From: Aureicoccus marinus
GTDB lineage: Bacteria; Bacteroidota; Bacteroidia; Flavobacteriales; Flavobacteriaceae
Assembly (NCBI RefSeq): GCF_002954325.1
Contig: NZ_MQVX01000001.1
Location: forward strand, 2,524,768 to 2,588,767
Direction: 5' to 3'
DNA length: 64,000 nucleotides
Positions 18,906 to 27,521 of this stretch are shown here, one piece after another. The first letter of the stretch is position 1. Every line of letters starts with the position of its first letter. The position numbers were made by a program, and so were the translations under genes. The notes beneath the pieces are model-generated. The model worked only from the letters and a program-made list of their open reading frames with translations, searched no databases and had not been told where the DNA came from.

Positions 18906-21900
18906 TTACAAAAATACAACCTCTGGAGGGTCTTGAAGGTAAACCAAAGCCATGGTTTTGGGAGGCAGACCCATTTCGTTGAGCATCTCGCCATAAGACA
19001 GCAGTTGGCGCCGGTGTTGTTCTCTCGCCTGTCCTGTTTTGTATTCCAGCAAGTGCGCTCCGTCTTCTTCAATAATCAAGCGGTCGGGTCGCAACAGTTC
19101 CCCGCTAGCCGAAATCATCTCTTTTTCATTGTACCCCTGGATTCTCTTTCGAAAGAACATTTCCAGTTCAGGAGATTCGACCAATTGGCGCAATTGCTGG
19201 CTGAGTTCAGACAATTCCAAACCAATTCGTTTAGCCTCTGCCTGAATTGATTCGCAGGCCAGAGGGATATCAGCCAGGGTATGAATGTGCCCCAGGGCTT
19301 CGTGAATTAAGTCTCCGCGAAGACGCGCTTCCCACACCTCGTCTGAAAAAGACTCAACAGGAGGGTGCTTGAGAAAACGACTGTACTTCTTTTCCGGGAG
19401 TTGGTAGCTCCAGTTCTTGGGCTGTTCAGCTTGGGCAGACAGGGTCTTCCACTGGATTGTTCCCTCAGCGGGCCAGGAATAGGTCTTTTGCTCTTCGTCC
19501 CAACGGCCTTCGTTTTGGATGAAGGCGGGTAGCCAATAGCCAAGGGGAATACCGGCTCCTTTACCCCATGTTTTGCGGCGACCAGACCAGAGATAAAGCG
19601 CCTGTGCTGCGCGGGTCAAGGCCACGTAAATCACATTGATTTGGTCCAATTGCTGTTGACCCCATTCGCTTTGGGTATAAGGCAGAACACTGTCGGGGTA
19701 TTCCAGCATATCGGCCCCACAGTTTAGTGGAAGAACAGGAAGTTCGCTTTCGCCTAATTCCTCAGCAGGCACCCAAATTTGTTGTTCGTGCAGGCGTTGG
19801 GATTGTCGATCGGCAAAAGGGAAAAGAACCACCGGAAACTCCAGTCCTTTCGCTTTGTGAATGGTCATGAGTTGAATGGCGTCCAGGCCTTCAGGAGTAG
19901 GTAGGGTTTTGCGGGCTGCCCGGGCACTCCAATAATCCAAAAAGGCAAGGAGTTGGTTTCCTTCTTTCCGTTCGAAAACCAGAACCTCTTCCAAAAAGGC
20001 GGCAATATAGGCTTGGCCTTCGTCGACCAGCCCGAGCCGAGCGGCCAATTCTACACAGAGCTCATAGAGTCCCAAATAAGAAAGCGACTGGGCATCTATA
20101 CCGAATCGTTCCTGGAGAAAGGCCTCGTAATTGGCCATCCATGCCTGCAATTGGGCGTGAACATCTTCTTCCTCCTTGGCGAAGTGAAGGCAGACCTCGT
20201 AAATGGGTTCTTTTTCTTGAGGCGCTGCTAGGTATCTCAAGAAAGAAAGTAAAAGCTGCACTTGAGGATGGTCATCAATTAACAAGGCGTCTGGCGAAAC
20301 CAGAGGCCACTCCCGCTCCAATAAGTATTGGGCAACCGAACGGGCCAGGGCATTGGTTCGCGTCAGGATACAGATATCCGAATAAGCTACTCCCTGCATC
20401 CGGAGTTGTTCCAGTCGGTCTTCTAAATCAGACAGCGTCCATTCGGCTTCTTCGTCGGCAGATAGACCTTCCGGACTAAAGCTCAGTTCGACTTTACCCG
20501 GATTGGTGCGTTGAGCCTGTTGCTCACTTTTCTCTGCGAAGAGATTTTGGTGCAGTGGCAAGTCCAAGGCCTGCGCTAAAAACCGAAAAAAGCGGTTATT
20601 GAAATCCACCAGAGCAGGAGCACTTCTCCAGTTGGATTCCAATTCGAGTTGAAGTGGGGCGGGTTGAAAGGGGTTTTCTCTTCCAAAAATCAGATCGATA
20701 AATTGTTCCGGATACCCCCCTCTCCAGCGGTAGATCGCTTGTTTTGCATCGCCAACCAAAAGAAGAGAACCGCTTTTGCCTTGTTCATCCTGTGCTTCAA
20801 TAGCGTGGCCGATTAAGGGGACCAGGTTAGACCACTGTAAAATAGAGGTGTCCTGAAACTCATCGATTAAAAAATGATGGTACTGGGTGCCCAAGCGTTC
20901 GTAGAGGTAGGGTGCCGGTTGTTCTTTGATTTGCTCAGCAAGCAAGCGGTTGAACTCGGCCAATGGCAAGAGCTGGGCTTCTTCACAATACTGCTCGTAC
21001 TCTTTTTTAAAAGCGGATAAAAGCGCAAGAGTTCGGACGTTCTTAGTCCAATTTTCTAGCAATTTTTTACGACGTGTCTCCCGAACTAACTCGGCCATTT
21101 CGATCCGGAGTTTTTCAGAAAAGTCAGCGGGGAGTTCCGATGCTTTACCCCCCTCGCCCTCCAATAGACCCTTGTAATGGGTTTTGCCCAGACCGCTCAG
21201 GTCTAAGCCCTTCTGACGAATAGTCTTTAAGGTGTTCAGACGAGTCCCGTGAAAATCCGATGCAAGGTCCCGGGATTCAATTTCACTCAGCAGAAAGCCA
21301 GCTCGCTGCGAACCTCGCTGTTCGAGTTGATCTACCTCCTTCTGCATTCTGCTTTCGAGCCCTTTCCATTCAGCGGCTGTCCAGACAGGAAGATGATCTA
21401 GGTGGGTGCGGTGCTGTTCCTGAAAAAGGCGCTTACCGAGTTGCATGAGGTCGTGACTGACGTCCCAGCTTTTGTTCTGGTCTATTTTTGTCCAACTAAA
21501 ATCGATGAGCAAGGCAGACAATTCGGGATCTTGGTCGAGTTTGGCCCACAAGCGACTGACCGTTTCTTTTTGAATGCTTTCGGTATCCAACACGACTTCA
21601 AAAGAAGCCGGGAGCTTCAGGTCTTGGGCGAAAGTCCTAATGATCCGGTGTGCAAAGCGGTCCAGTGTACTTACCTCCAGATAACTGTAGTGGTGCAGAA
21701 TGGCTCGCAAAACGCGAAGGCTTTTGGCCTGCATTTTCTGTGGAGTCCATCCCCATTCCTGAGCCAATTCATCAAAGAGTCCTTGGTGACCAGTCAGGGG
21801 TTTTAGGCCAGAAAATTCCAAAAGGCGTTCAAGCAGTCGATCCTTCATTTCGTTGACCGCCTTATTGGTGAAGGTCAAAGCCAATACTCTTCGAAAAGCC

Positions 21901-22028
21901 AAGGGGCTCGAAGGCCGGAGAACCAGTTCGAGAAAGGAACGAGTGAGCTGGTAGGTTTTGCCAGAACCAGCGGAGGCGCTATAAATACGAAATGAGGAGA
22001 TAGGAATTGTTTTACTTACGAATTTAAT
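18906..22028 (-). CDS. AddA-like UvrD/Rep helicase with C-terminal nuclease domain
   Basis: About 1040 aa. Superfamily 1A helicase motifs: Walker A SASAGSGKTYQLT near residue 28, LALTFTNKAVNEMK, IDEFQDTS, LLVGDAKQAIYRWRGG, MTIHKAKGLEFPVVL, and VALTRAAQ. The C-terminus carries a RecB-like nuclease: DLIHEALGHIH, RPDRLIIEE, LLEYKTGQ and RQLLSYGEML. This is the AddA side of an AddAB double-strand-break resection complex; the AddB-like gene is at 13449-16154. The start is a problem: no ATG, GTG or TTG precedes Walker A. The first TTG (21902) would remove Walker A. ATT codons at 22028 or near 22007 would give family-like N-termini. I place the start at 22028 only provisionally. Confidence 0.82.
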   Translation of the reverse strand: MKFVSKTIPISSFRIYSASAGSGKTYQLTRSFLELVLRPSSPLAFRRVLALTFTNKAVNEMKDRLLERLLEFSGLKPLTGHQGLFDELAQEWGWTPQKMQAKSLRVLRAILHHYSYLEVSTLDRFAHRIIRTFAQDLKLPASFEVVLDTESIQKETVSRLWAKLDQDPELSALLIDFSWTKIDQNKSWDVSHDLMQLGKRLFQEQHRTHLDHLPVWTAAEWKGLESRMQKEVDQLEQRGSQRAGFLLSEIESRDLASDFHGTRLNTLKTIRQKGLDLSGLGKTHYKGLLEGEGGKASELPADFSEKLRIEMAELVRETRRKKLLENWTKNVRTLALLSAFKKEYEQYCEEAQLLPLAEFNRLLAEQIKEQPAPYLYERLGTQYHHFLIDEFQDTSILQWSNLVPLIGHAIEAQDEQGKSGSLLLVGDAKQAIYRWRGGYPEQFIDLIFGRENPFQPAPLQLELESNWRSAPALVDFNNRFFRFLAQALDLPLHQNLFAEKSEQQAQRTNPGKVELSFSPEGLSADEEAEWTLSDLEDRLEQLRMQGVAYSDICILTRTNALARSVAQYLLEREWPLVSPDALLIDDHPQVQLLLSFLRYLAAPQEKEPIYEVCLHFAKEEEDVHAQLQAWMANYEAFLQERFGIDAQSLSYLGLYELCVELAARLGLVDEGQAYIAAFLEEVLVFERKEGNQLLAFLDYWSARAARKTLPTPEGLDAIQLMTIHKAKGLEFPVVLFPFADRQSQRLHEQQIWVPAEELGESELPVLPLNCGADMLEYPDSVLPYTQSEWGQQQLDQINVIYVALTRAAQALYLWSGRRKTWGKGAGIPLGYWLPAFIQNEGRWDEEQKTYSWPAEGTIQWKTLSAQAEQPKNWSYQLPEKKYSRFLKHPPVESFSDEVWEARLRGDLIHEALGHIHTLADIPLACESIQAEAKRIGLELSELSQQLRQLVESPELEMFFRKRIQGYNEKEMISASGELLRPDRLIIEEDGAHLLEYKTGQAREQHRRQLLSYGEMLNEMGLPPKTMALVYLQDPPEVVFL

Positions 22029-22043
22029 GATTGTGGCTCGGAT

Positions 22044-22074
22044 TGGTGATTTTCTCTAAGCTGCCGTATTTTTG
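22044..22074 (+). promoter_or_regulatory. Promoter of sodA
   Basis: TTGG at 22044-22047 and TATTTTTG at 22067-22074, an exact -7 box TAnnTTTG, with about 20 nt between. It lies 27 bp upstream of the sodA ATG and directly behind the AddA-like 5' end on the other strand. Confidence 0.82.
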
Positions 22075-22101
22075 CACTATTGAACTCTAAAAGAAAAGAT
22101 C

Positions 22102-22710
22102 ATGGCTTTTGAATTACCGAATTTGGGATACGCTTATGATGCTTTGGAGCCCCATATTGATGCACGTACTATGGAGATCCATCACACCAAGCACCACAAT
22201 GGATATACAACTAAATTGAATGGAGCTGTTGAAGGAACTGATCTCGCTGGAAAATCCATCGAAGACATCTTGACAGGCCTCGATATGCACAATGGTGCAG
22301 TGCGCAACAACGGTGGGGGTTACTATAACCACAACCTTTTCTGGGACGTTATGTCTCCTCAAGGGGGAGGAACTCCATCAGGAGCACTTGCGGATGCTAT
22401 TGATACGGCTTTTGGCTCATTCGATGCATTTAAAGAAGCCTTTGCCGCCGCAGCTGCGACACGCTTTGGTTCAGGATGGGCATGGTTATGTGTTCACCCT
22501 GGAGGAAAAGTAGAAGTTTGTTCAACGCCCAACCAAGATAATCCTTTGATGCCCGGAGTTGGATGTGAAGGATATCCTATTCTTGGATTGGATGTTTGGG
22601 AGCACGCCTACTACTTAAACTACCAAAACCGTCGCCCGGATTATATCAATGCATTTTTCAATGTTATTGACTGGTCAAAGGTTGGAGCAGCTTACGAAGC
22701 GAAGAAATAA
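22102..22710 (+). CDS. sodA: Superoxide dismutase (Fe/Mn family)
   Basis: Cytoplasmic enzyme turning superoxide into hydrogen peroxide and oxygen. The 202-aa length is typical. Metal ligands: His27 in [12 protein letters not shown], the His in [12 protein letters not shown], and Asp and His in [12 protein letters not shown]. The segments [16 protein letters not shown] and [12 protein letters not shown] are family hallmarks. Metal choice (Fe, Mn or both) cannot be decided by eye. A strong promoter upstream and a strong terminator downstream make it a single-gene unit. Confidence 0.96.
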   Translation: MAFELPNLGYAYDALEPHIDARTMEIHHTKHHNGYTTKLNGAVEGTDLAGKSIEDILTGLDMHNGAVRNNGGGYYNHNLFWDVMSPQGGGTPSGALADAIDTAFGSFDAFKEAFAAAAATRFGSGWAWLCVHPGGKVEVCSTPNQDNPLMPGVGCEGYPILGLDVWEHAYYLNYQNRRPDYINAFFNVIDWSKVGAAYEAKK

Positions 22711-22735
22711 GAAATACCGTTCTACGGGAAAAGAA

Positions 22736-22766
22736 GCCTCTCCATTTTGGAGGGGTTTTTTTGTGC
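22736..22766 (+). terminator. Intrinsic terminator of sodA
   Basis: Stem CCTCTCC / GGAGGGG (one G-U pair) with a short ATTTT loop, followed by seven T. It begins about 26 bp after the sodA stop. Confidence 0.88.
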
Positions 22767-22802
22767 TTGTTTGGAACCTGCTGAAAGACAAAAAGTTAAA
22801 CA

Positions 22803-22876
22803 AAATAGAAAAGGACGAGTTAACTCGTCCTTTTCGTCCCAAATCTTACCATAAACTTAACCTACTTATGCTATGG
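22803..22876 (-). ncRNA. Putative small RNA, copy 1 of 3 (CCATAG core plus terminator)
   Basis: Read on the minus strand: an 8-nt -7-like box TAATTTGG (22882-22889), 5 nt, then a 39-nt core (22838-22876) beginning CCATAGCATAAG and ending GGTAAGATTTGGG, then a perfect 11-bp palindromic hairpin AAAAGGACGAG / CTCGTCCTTTT (22809-22834) and a U-rich tract. A TTTG lies 19 nt upstream of the -7 box. In this copy the core can close as CCATA...TATGG, a 5-bp stem. The predicted RNA is about 74 nt. No protein-coding frame fits. It has two sister copies upstream. Confidence 0.6.
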
Positions 22877-22996
22877 CAATACCAAATTACTGGTATTGTG
22901 TCAAATACCAAAGGGAAATGTTGAAAAAATTGTAAGCGGAGTCTTCTTCTCGTGGGAAAAATAAGTCAAATTCTTGAGGCTAAAAAGTTGTAGATC

Positions 22997-23071
22997 AAAC
23001 AAAAAGAAGGCGGACACTGTCCGCTTCTTACCCCAAATCTTACCATGAACTTAAACCTACTTATGCTATGG
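22997..23071 (-). ncRNA. Putative small RNA, copy 2 of 3 (CCATAG core plus terminator)
   Basis: Same plan on the minus strand: box TAGTTTTA (23077-23084), 5 nt, core of 40 nt (23032-23071) with one extra T compared with the others, then a hairpin built from GCGGAC / GTCCGC flanked by AAGAAG / CTTCTT (23004-23029) and TTTTTGTTTG. The hairpin bases differ from copies 1 and 3 while pairing is kept. Between copies 2 and 1 (22877-22996) I see only the copy 1 promoter. Confidence 0.6.
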
Positions 23072-23245
23072 TGAGGTAAAACTATAACGAGTTGAACGGA
23101 CAGTAAAAGGTATTAGATGAATGTCTTATTAATGGGTTAAAGAGCACGGGAAGTGTTATTTCCTTATGCAAGAAGAAGAAAAGGATTACACAAAGAGGTT
23201 AAAAACTCCTAGATCCTAAGAATGGCGCGGATTTTTAAAAGTGTA

Positions 23246-23322
23246 GAAAATAAAAAAGGCGGAGTGAACTCCACCTTTTTTGCCCCAAATCTTACCATGA
23301 ACTTAACCTACTAATGCTATGG
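23246..23322 (-). ncRNA. Putative small RNA, copy 3 of 3 (CCATAG core plus terminator)
   Basis: Minus strand: box TACATTAG (23328-23335), 5 nt, core of 39 nt (23284-23322) with CCATAGCATTAG at the start, then hairpin GGCGGAGT / ACTCCACC flanked by A5/T5 (23253-23280) and TTTTTTATTTTC. It is 95 bp past the stop of the purF-like gene, so its hairpin could also end that transcript. The 23323-23417 stretch holds its promoter region; 23072-23245 shows nothing beyond the copy 2 promoter. Confidence 0.6.
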
Positions 23323-23417
23323 CATTTCTAATGTACGGGGGGCCACAAGGGGCACCCGAAAAAGACGGTGAAGCGCCATTTTCTTCGATAAAGTGTATAT
23401 GTGTCGTTTATAGGCGG

Positions 23418-25316
23418 TTAGTAGGCTCTTTTGTTGTTTCCTTCAAAGAAGTTGACAAAGGCCCTGTTTACCACGCGGTTTCCGCCAGGTGTAGGGTAGT
23501 TACCCGTAAAATACCAGTCACCTAAATTTCCAGGACAAGCCTTGTGCAAGTTCTCAACGCTCTGGTAAATGATTCGCACATCTGCTTTCAGATCTGCAGG
23601 GCTCAAAAGCTCTGCTATTTTGGTAGAGACCTCTTCTGGTGTAAAGGGTTCGTAGATGGCTTGCACCTGATTGACCGCTTCGCCATTCTTTTTATCCAGG
23701 GAAGTTTTGCATTTTTTATAGGTCTCTTCGATCAGCTTTTCTTGGCCTGTATCTTTCAACAATGCGATAGCAGCTCTGAAGGCGACAAAGTCTTCCAGTT
23801 TAGCCATATCGATGCCATAACAATCGGGGTAACGAATCTGGGGAGCGGAGGAGACGACCACAATTTTCTTAGGCCCTAGGCGATCGAGCATTTTAAGAAT
23901 ACTCTTCTTGAGGGTCGTTCCCCTTACAATACTGTCATCCAGAATAACCAGGTTGTCTTTGCTGCTTACTGACCCATAGGTGATATCGTAGACGTGGGTC
24001 ACTAAATCATCCCGGCTGCTGTCTTGGGTGATAAAGGTTCTCAGCTTAGCGTCTTTGATGGCAACCTTTTCGATTCTTGGCCTCACATCCAGGATGGAAT
24101 GCAGTCGGTCTTTATCAATGTTGTTGCCCAGAGAGAGTATTTGTTCTTCTTTCCACCGGTTCAGATAATTCTGTGCCTGTTTAACCATACCCAAAAAGGC
24201 TGTTTCTGCCGTATTCGGGATGTAAGAGAAGACGGTGTGGGTTAGATCGTCCTCTACCGCTTTTAGGATTTCAGGGAAAACTAAGCGCCCCAGGTTTTTG
24301 CGCTCCTGGTAAATCTCTTTATCACTGCCTCGAGAAAAGTAGATTCTTTCAAAGGAGCAGGCCTTGCGCTCCATGGGTGCCAAAATTTGCTGGAATTGAA
24401 CTTTTCCACTCTTCTTAACAAAAATCGCTTGTCCAGGATCGAGCTCTTGCACCTGTTCGAAAGGCACATTGAAAACGGTTTGTATTACAGGCCTTTCTGA
24501 AGCCACGACAACAACCTCGTCATCACTGTAATAGTAGGCCGGGCGAATTCCGGCAGGATCTCTAAGAACAAAGGCATCTCCGTGACCGATCAAACCAGCC
24601 ATGGCGTAACCCCCATCCCAGTTTTTAGCCGATTTAGAAAGTACTTTTCCGATATTCAATCGCTCCGCGATCAGCGGAGAAGCTTCTCGCTTGCTAAAGC
24701 CTTCCTTCTTGATCTTCTTGTAGAGTTTGGCCACTTCGTCGTCCAAGAAGTGCCCGATCTTTTCCATAACCGTAACGGTGTCTGCTTTTTCCTTGGGGTG
24801 CTGTCCGAGCTCCACCAGATTTTCGAAAAGCTCATCGACATTCGTCATATTGAAATTTCCTGCCACAATCAGGTTGCGGTGCATCCAGTTGTTCTGGCGT
24901 AGAAAGGGGTGAACACTTTCGATGCTGTTTTTTCCAAAGGTTCCGTAGCGGACGTGTCCCAGCATTAACTCCCCCAAGTAAGGCAGGTTCATTTTTTGTT
25001 TTTCGACATCGGTTCCGATTTCGGGCTGGACGTCCAGGACCGAGTTAATGCGGCCATTGATTTGGGCAAAAATGTCTTGAATCGGTTGCTGCTGACAGGA
25101 ACGTACCCGGCTAATGTAGCGGTGTCCAGGAGCCATATCCAATTTAATGCTGGCGAAGCCGGCGCCGTCTTGTCCTCGGTTGTGTTGCTTTTCCATCATT
25201 AGGTACATTTTATTCATACCGTAGAAGGAAGTCCCGTACTTTTTTTGGTAGTACTCTAGGGGCTTAAGAAGGCGGATGAGAGAAATTCCGCATTCGTGTT
25301 TGATTGCATCACTCAT
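23418..25316 (-). CDS. Amidophosphoribosyltransferase-like class II glutamine amidotransferase
   Basis: A 632-aa PurF-type enzyme: N-terminal glutamine amidotransferase and C-terminal phosphoribosyltransferase. The catalytic Cys is Cys9 in MSDAIKHECGISLIR, so eight residues must be removed to expose it, as in PurF propeptides. Seen: QHNRGQDGAGFAS, GHVRYGTFG, and a PRPP-loop-like region VILDDSIVRGTTLKKSIL. It is longer than standard PurF (about 500 aa) and represents the Bacteroidota long form; whether it makes phosphoribosylamine as the main PurF or a related product is not decided here. purN lies nearby on the same strand, supporting a purine role. Confidence 0.88.
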   Translation of the reverse strand: MSDAIKHECGISLIRLLKPLEYYQKKYGTSFYGMNKMYLMMEKQHNRGQDGAGFASIKLDMAPGHRYISRVRSCQQQPIQDIFAQINGRINSVLDVQPEIGTDVEKQKMNLPYLGELMLGHVRYGTFGKNSIESVHPFLRQNNWMHRNLIVAGNFNMTNVDELFENLVELGQHPKEKADTVTVMEKIGHFLDDEVAKLYKKIKKEGFSKREASPLIAERLNIGKVLSKSAKNWDGGYAMAGLIGHGDAFVLRDPAGIRPAYYYSDDEVVVVASERPVIQTVFNVPFEQVQELDPGQAIFVKKSGKVQFQQILAPMERKACSFERIYFSRGSDKEIYQERKNLGRLVFPEILKAVEDDLTHTVFSYIPNTAETAFLGMVKQAQNYLNRWKEEQILSLGNNIDKDRLHSILDVRPRIEKVAIKDAKLRTFITQDSSRDDLVTHVYDITYGSVSSKDNLVILDDSIVRGTTLKKSILKMLDRLGPKKIVVVSSAPQIRYPDCYGIDMAKLEDFVAFRAAIALLKDTGQEKLIEETYKKCKTSLDKKNGEAVNQVQAIYEPFTPEEVSTKIAELLSPADLKADVRIIYQSVENLHKACPGNLGDWYFTGNYPTPGGNRVVNRAFVNFFEGNNKRAY

Positions 25317-25372
25317 AAAACAGGGGTGAAGGGCTGCCCAGGGGCAGCAATTGAAAAACGGCTAAAGGGAAT

Positions 25373-26299
25373 CTATTGCAATTCAATATTGAACTGTGTC
25401 AATTCGTGAAAATTCTTTAATCGCTCTTGGATTTCTTCTCGTTGTAGGTTTTCCATCCGCTCCGTTCCCAATCGTTCTACACAAAAAGAAGCCAAGTTTG
25501 AACCGTGAATCACGGCGTTTTTTAAGTTGTCAAAGGATTTGTTTTCGCTTTGCGCTAAATATCCTGCGAAACCTCCGGCAAAGGTATCTCCAGCCCCCGT
25601 TGGGTCAAACACCTCCTCCAAGGGCAAGGCTGGCGCAAAGAAAACTTTCTTGTCATGGAAAAGTAAAGCGCCGTGTTCTCCTTTTTTGATCACAACATAA
25701 CGGGGGCCCATCTTGTGGATTCCCTCCGCAGCGCGGACCAGGGAATACTCTCCGGTTAATTGACGTGCTTCTTCGTCATTCAGGGCAATAACATCTACCT
25801 TCTTCATGATCTCTTTGAGGTCCTCCGGAGTATTCTCGATCCAGTAATTCATGGTGTCCATCACCACAAAAGCAGGTCGGCTCTCCATCTGATCCAACAC
25901 ACTCAATTGGACGGCCGGAGCAAGGTTTCCTAACATGACCACTTCGGCCGATCGAAAACTGGCCGGAACCTTGGGATCAAAATCCGCTAAGGTGTTCAGT
26001 TCGGTGACCAATGTGTCCCGGGTATTCATGTCGTTGTGGTAGCGACCACTCCAAAAAAAGGTCTTTCCTCCTTGAACAATTTCTACCCCGTCCAGGTTGA
26101 TATTTCGGTCTCTGAACAATTGAAGATATTCATCAGGGAAGTCGTCCCCGACTACCGATACGATTCCCGTATCGACTTGGTAGTGACTTGCAGCCAAACT
26201 GATGAAGGTTGCCGCTCCCCCCAGGACTTTGTCAGATTTAGCAAATGGGGTCTCTATAGCGTCGAATGCCATGGTCCCCACGACGAGTAATTGGCCCAT
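25373..26299 (-). CDS. PfkB family sugar/nucleoside kinase
   Basis: Ribokinase-fold kinase of 308 aa. Seen: substrate-side GGAATFISLAASHY near the N-terminus and the ATP/anion-hole motif DPTGAGDTFAGGFAGYLA with the catalytic Asp in GAGD. A TTG at 26314 could add five residues, but the ATG at 26299 (MGQLLVVGTMAFDAIE) is a better start. Placed between the purF-like gene and rnhA/purN, it may phosphorylate a nucleoside or ribose, but the substrate is unknown. Confidence 0.9.
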   Translation of the reverse strand: MGQLLVVGTMAFDAIETPFAKSDKVLGGAATFISLAASHYQVDTGIVSVVGDDFPDEYLQLFRDRNINLDGVEIVQGGKTFFWSGRYHNDMNTRDTLVTELNTLADFDPKVPASFRSAEVVMLGNLAPAVQLSVLDQMESRPAFVVMDTMNYWIENTPEDLKEIMKKVDVIALNDEEARQLTGEYSLVRAAEGIHKMGPRYVVIKKGEHGALLFHDKKVFFAPALPLEEVFDPTGAGDTFAGGFAGYLAQSENKSFDNLKNAVIHGSNLASFCVERLGTERMENLQREEIQERLKNFHELTQFNIELQ

Positions 26300-26356
26300 T
26301 GGAAAGGGTTTCAAATTTTTGCAAAGATAGCAGTTCCTGAAGGAATACGGAGTACT

Positions 26357-26836
26357 TTAGTTTGGCCCACCGCCAGCGGTAAAACCGACATCTTCCAAGA
26401 GGTCCTTGCTGTGTGATGCCGCAACAGCCAGAGCGTCGCAACGCTCATTTTGGGGGTGGTTGTTGTGTCCCTTCACCCAAACAAAGGAAACCTGATGTTT
26501 GCGGTATTCAATAAGAAACTCCCTCCAGAGATCCGGGTTCTTTTTGTCTTTGAAGTTCTTTTTCTCCCATCCAAAAAGCCAACGCTTTTCTACCGCATCT
26601 GATACATAGCGGGAATCGGTATAGACGACTATTCTTACTCCAGGGCGTTTGAGTTTGCGAAGCGCTTCGATCACAGCCAAGAGTTCCATGCGGTTGTTCG
26701 TCGTGTATCGGTATCCCTGCGAAAATTCCTTGCGGTAGTTTTTGCCAGCCCATTCCATGACAATGCCGTAGCCTCCAGGACCGGGATTACCGCGAGCCGC
26801 TCCATCCGTATATATAAGGACCTCGGGTTTCATCAA
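26357..26836 (-). CDS. rnhA: Ribonuclease HI
   Basis: Degrades RNA in RNA-DNA hybrids. The catalytic DEDD set is visible: Asp in IYTDGAARGNPGPGGYG, Glu in RMELLAVIEAL, Asp in VYTDSRYVSDAV, and Asp in NERCDALAVAAS after VKGHNNHPQ. Length 159 aa is normal. Its ATG overlaps the purN stop by 4 bp (ATGA), so translation is probably coupled. Confidence 0.96.
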   Translation of the reverse strand: MMKPEVLIYTDGAARGNPGPGGYGIVMEWAGKNYRKEFSQGYRYTTNNRMELLAVIEALRKLKRPGVRIVVYTDSRYVSDAVEKRWLFGWEKKNFKDKKNPDLWREFLIEYRKHQVSFVWVKGHNNHPQNERCDALAVAASHSKDLLEDVGFTAGGGPN

Positions 26837-27399
26837 TCGGCCAATAGAGATTCAATGACCTGCGGATAGTGTTCGTGCTCCAGAGCGAGCACTTTGCGAG
26901 CGATGTCTTCGGGCTCGTCATCGGAGTTCAAGGTACAACTCACCTGTTTGATTAAAGCGCCTTCATCATAACGAGCATCGGCATAGTGGATGCTAATACC
27001 GCTGCTGGTTTCTTTTTCTTCCTTGACTTTCCGGTGTACATTCATCCCATACATTCCTTTTCCGCCGTATTTTGGAAGAAGGGCCGGATGAATATTGATA
27101 ATCTTTTTGGGGAAAGCCTCAATCCAGCTAGAGGGAATCAGTTTTAAAAAGCCGGCGAGAACAATTAGGTCAGGCTCTATGCCCAAGAGGCATTCTAGAA
27201 GCCGATTACTGCCTGAAAAGGAGCTGGGATTAAAGTACATGGCGGGCACGCCAAGACGGTCACAACGGTCCAAAACACCCGCTGTTTTTTTGTTGCTGAG
27301 CACTAAAGCGACCTCAATCGAATCGTGATCCTGAAAATATTCAATGATTTTCTGGGCGTTGGAACCCGAGCCTGAGGCCAGTAATACTATACGTTTCAT
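26833..27399 (-). CDS. purN: Phosphoribosylglycinamide formyltransferase
   Basis: Transfers a formyl group from 10-formyl-tetrahydrofolate to GAR, the third step of purine synthesis. I choose the ATG at 27399 (MKRIVLLASGSGSNAQKIIE), giving 188 aa; the longer frame would reach into the acpP promoter region. Seen: phosphate loop ASGSGSN, catalytic INIHPALLPKYGGKGMYG with Asn and His, and SGISIHYADARYDEGALI with the catalytic Asp. First gene of the purN-rnhA-kinase-purF-like minus-strand run, divergent from acpP. Confidence 0.95.
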   Translation of the reverse strand: MKRIVLLASGSGSNAQKIIEYFQDHDSIEVALVLSNKKTAGVLDRCDRLGVPAMYFNPSSFSGSNRLLECLLGIEPDLIVLAGFLKLIPSSWIEAFPKKIINIHPALLPKYGGKGMYGMNVHRKVKEEKETSSGISIHYADARYDEGALIKQVSCTLNSDDEPEDIARKVLALEHEHYPQVIESLLAD

Positions 27400-27484
27400 G
27401 AAAAAACGGCAAAGAGAAATGAACCCTAAAAATACACAAACCGCACATTTTAGTTCTGTGTAGTGTATATATACCAAAGTTTTA

Positions 27485-27492
27485 TATTTTTG
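27485..27492 (+). promoter_or_regulatory. Promoter (-7 box) of acpP-fabF
   Basis: TATTTTTG, an exact TAnnTTTG match, 29 bp upstream of the acpP ATG. The expected TTG about 19-20 bp upstream is poor, so only the -7 element is called. Confidence 0.65.
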
Positions 27493-27521
27493 CCTTCATT
27501 AAAATCTTAAAAGAAAGTCTT

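Noticed and set aside
22649-22924. 91-aa plus-strand frame overlapping the end of sodA
   Set aside because: Runs through the sodA terminator and the first small-RNA unit; composition is not protein-like.
23032-23072. Micro-ORF starting at ATG AAC in the repeat core on the plus strand
   Set aside because: Reading differs among copies (ATA in copy 1, early stop in copy 3, extra base in copy 2), so no common peptide is encoded.
22795-23345. CRISPR array or mobile repeat as explanation for the three repeats
   Set aside because: Only three units, unequal spacing (195 and 251 bp), hairpins that differ in sequence, and no cas genes or transposase nearby.
23319-23525. 68-aa plus-strand frame after the third repeat
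   Set aside because: Runs into the antisense of the purF-like gene and starts within the repeat core; no support.
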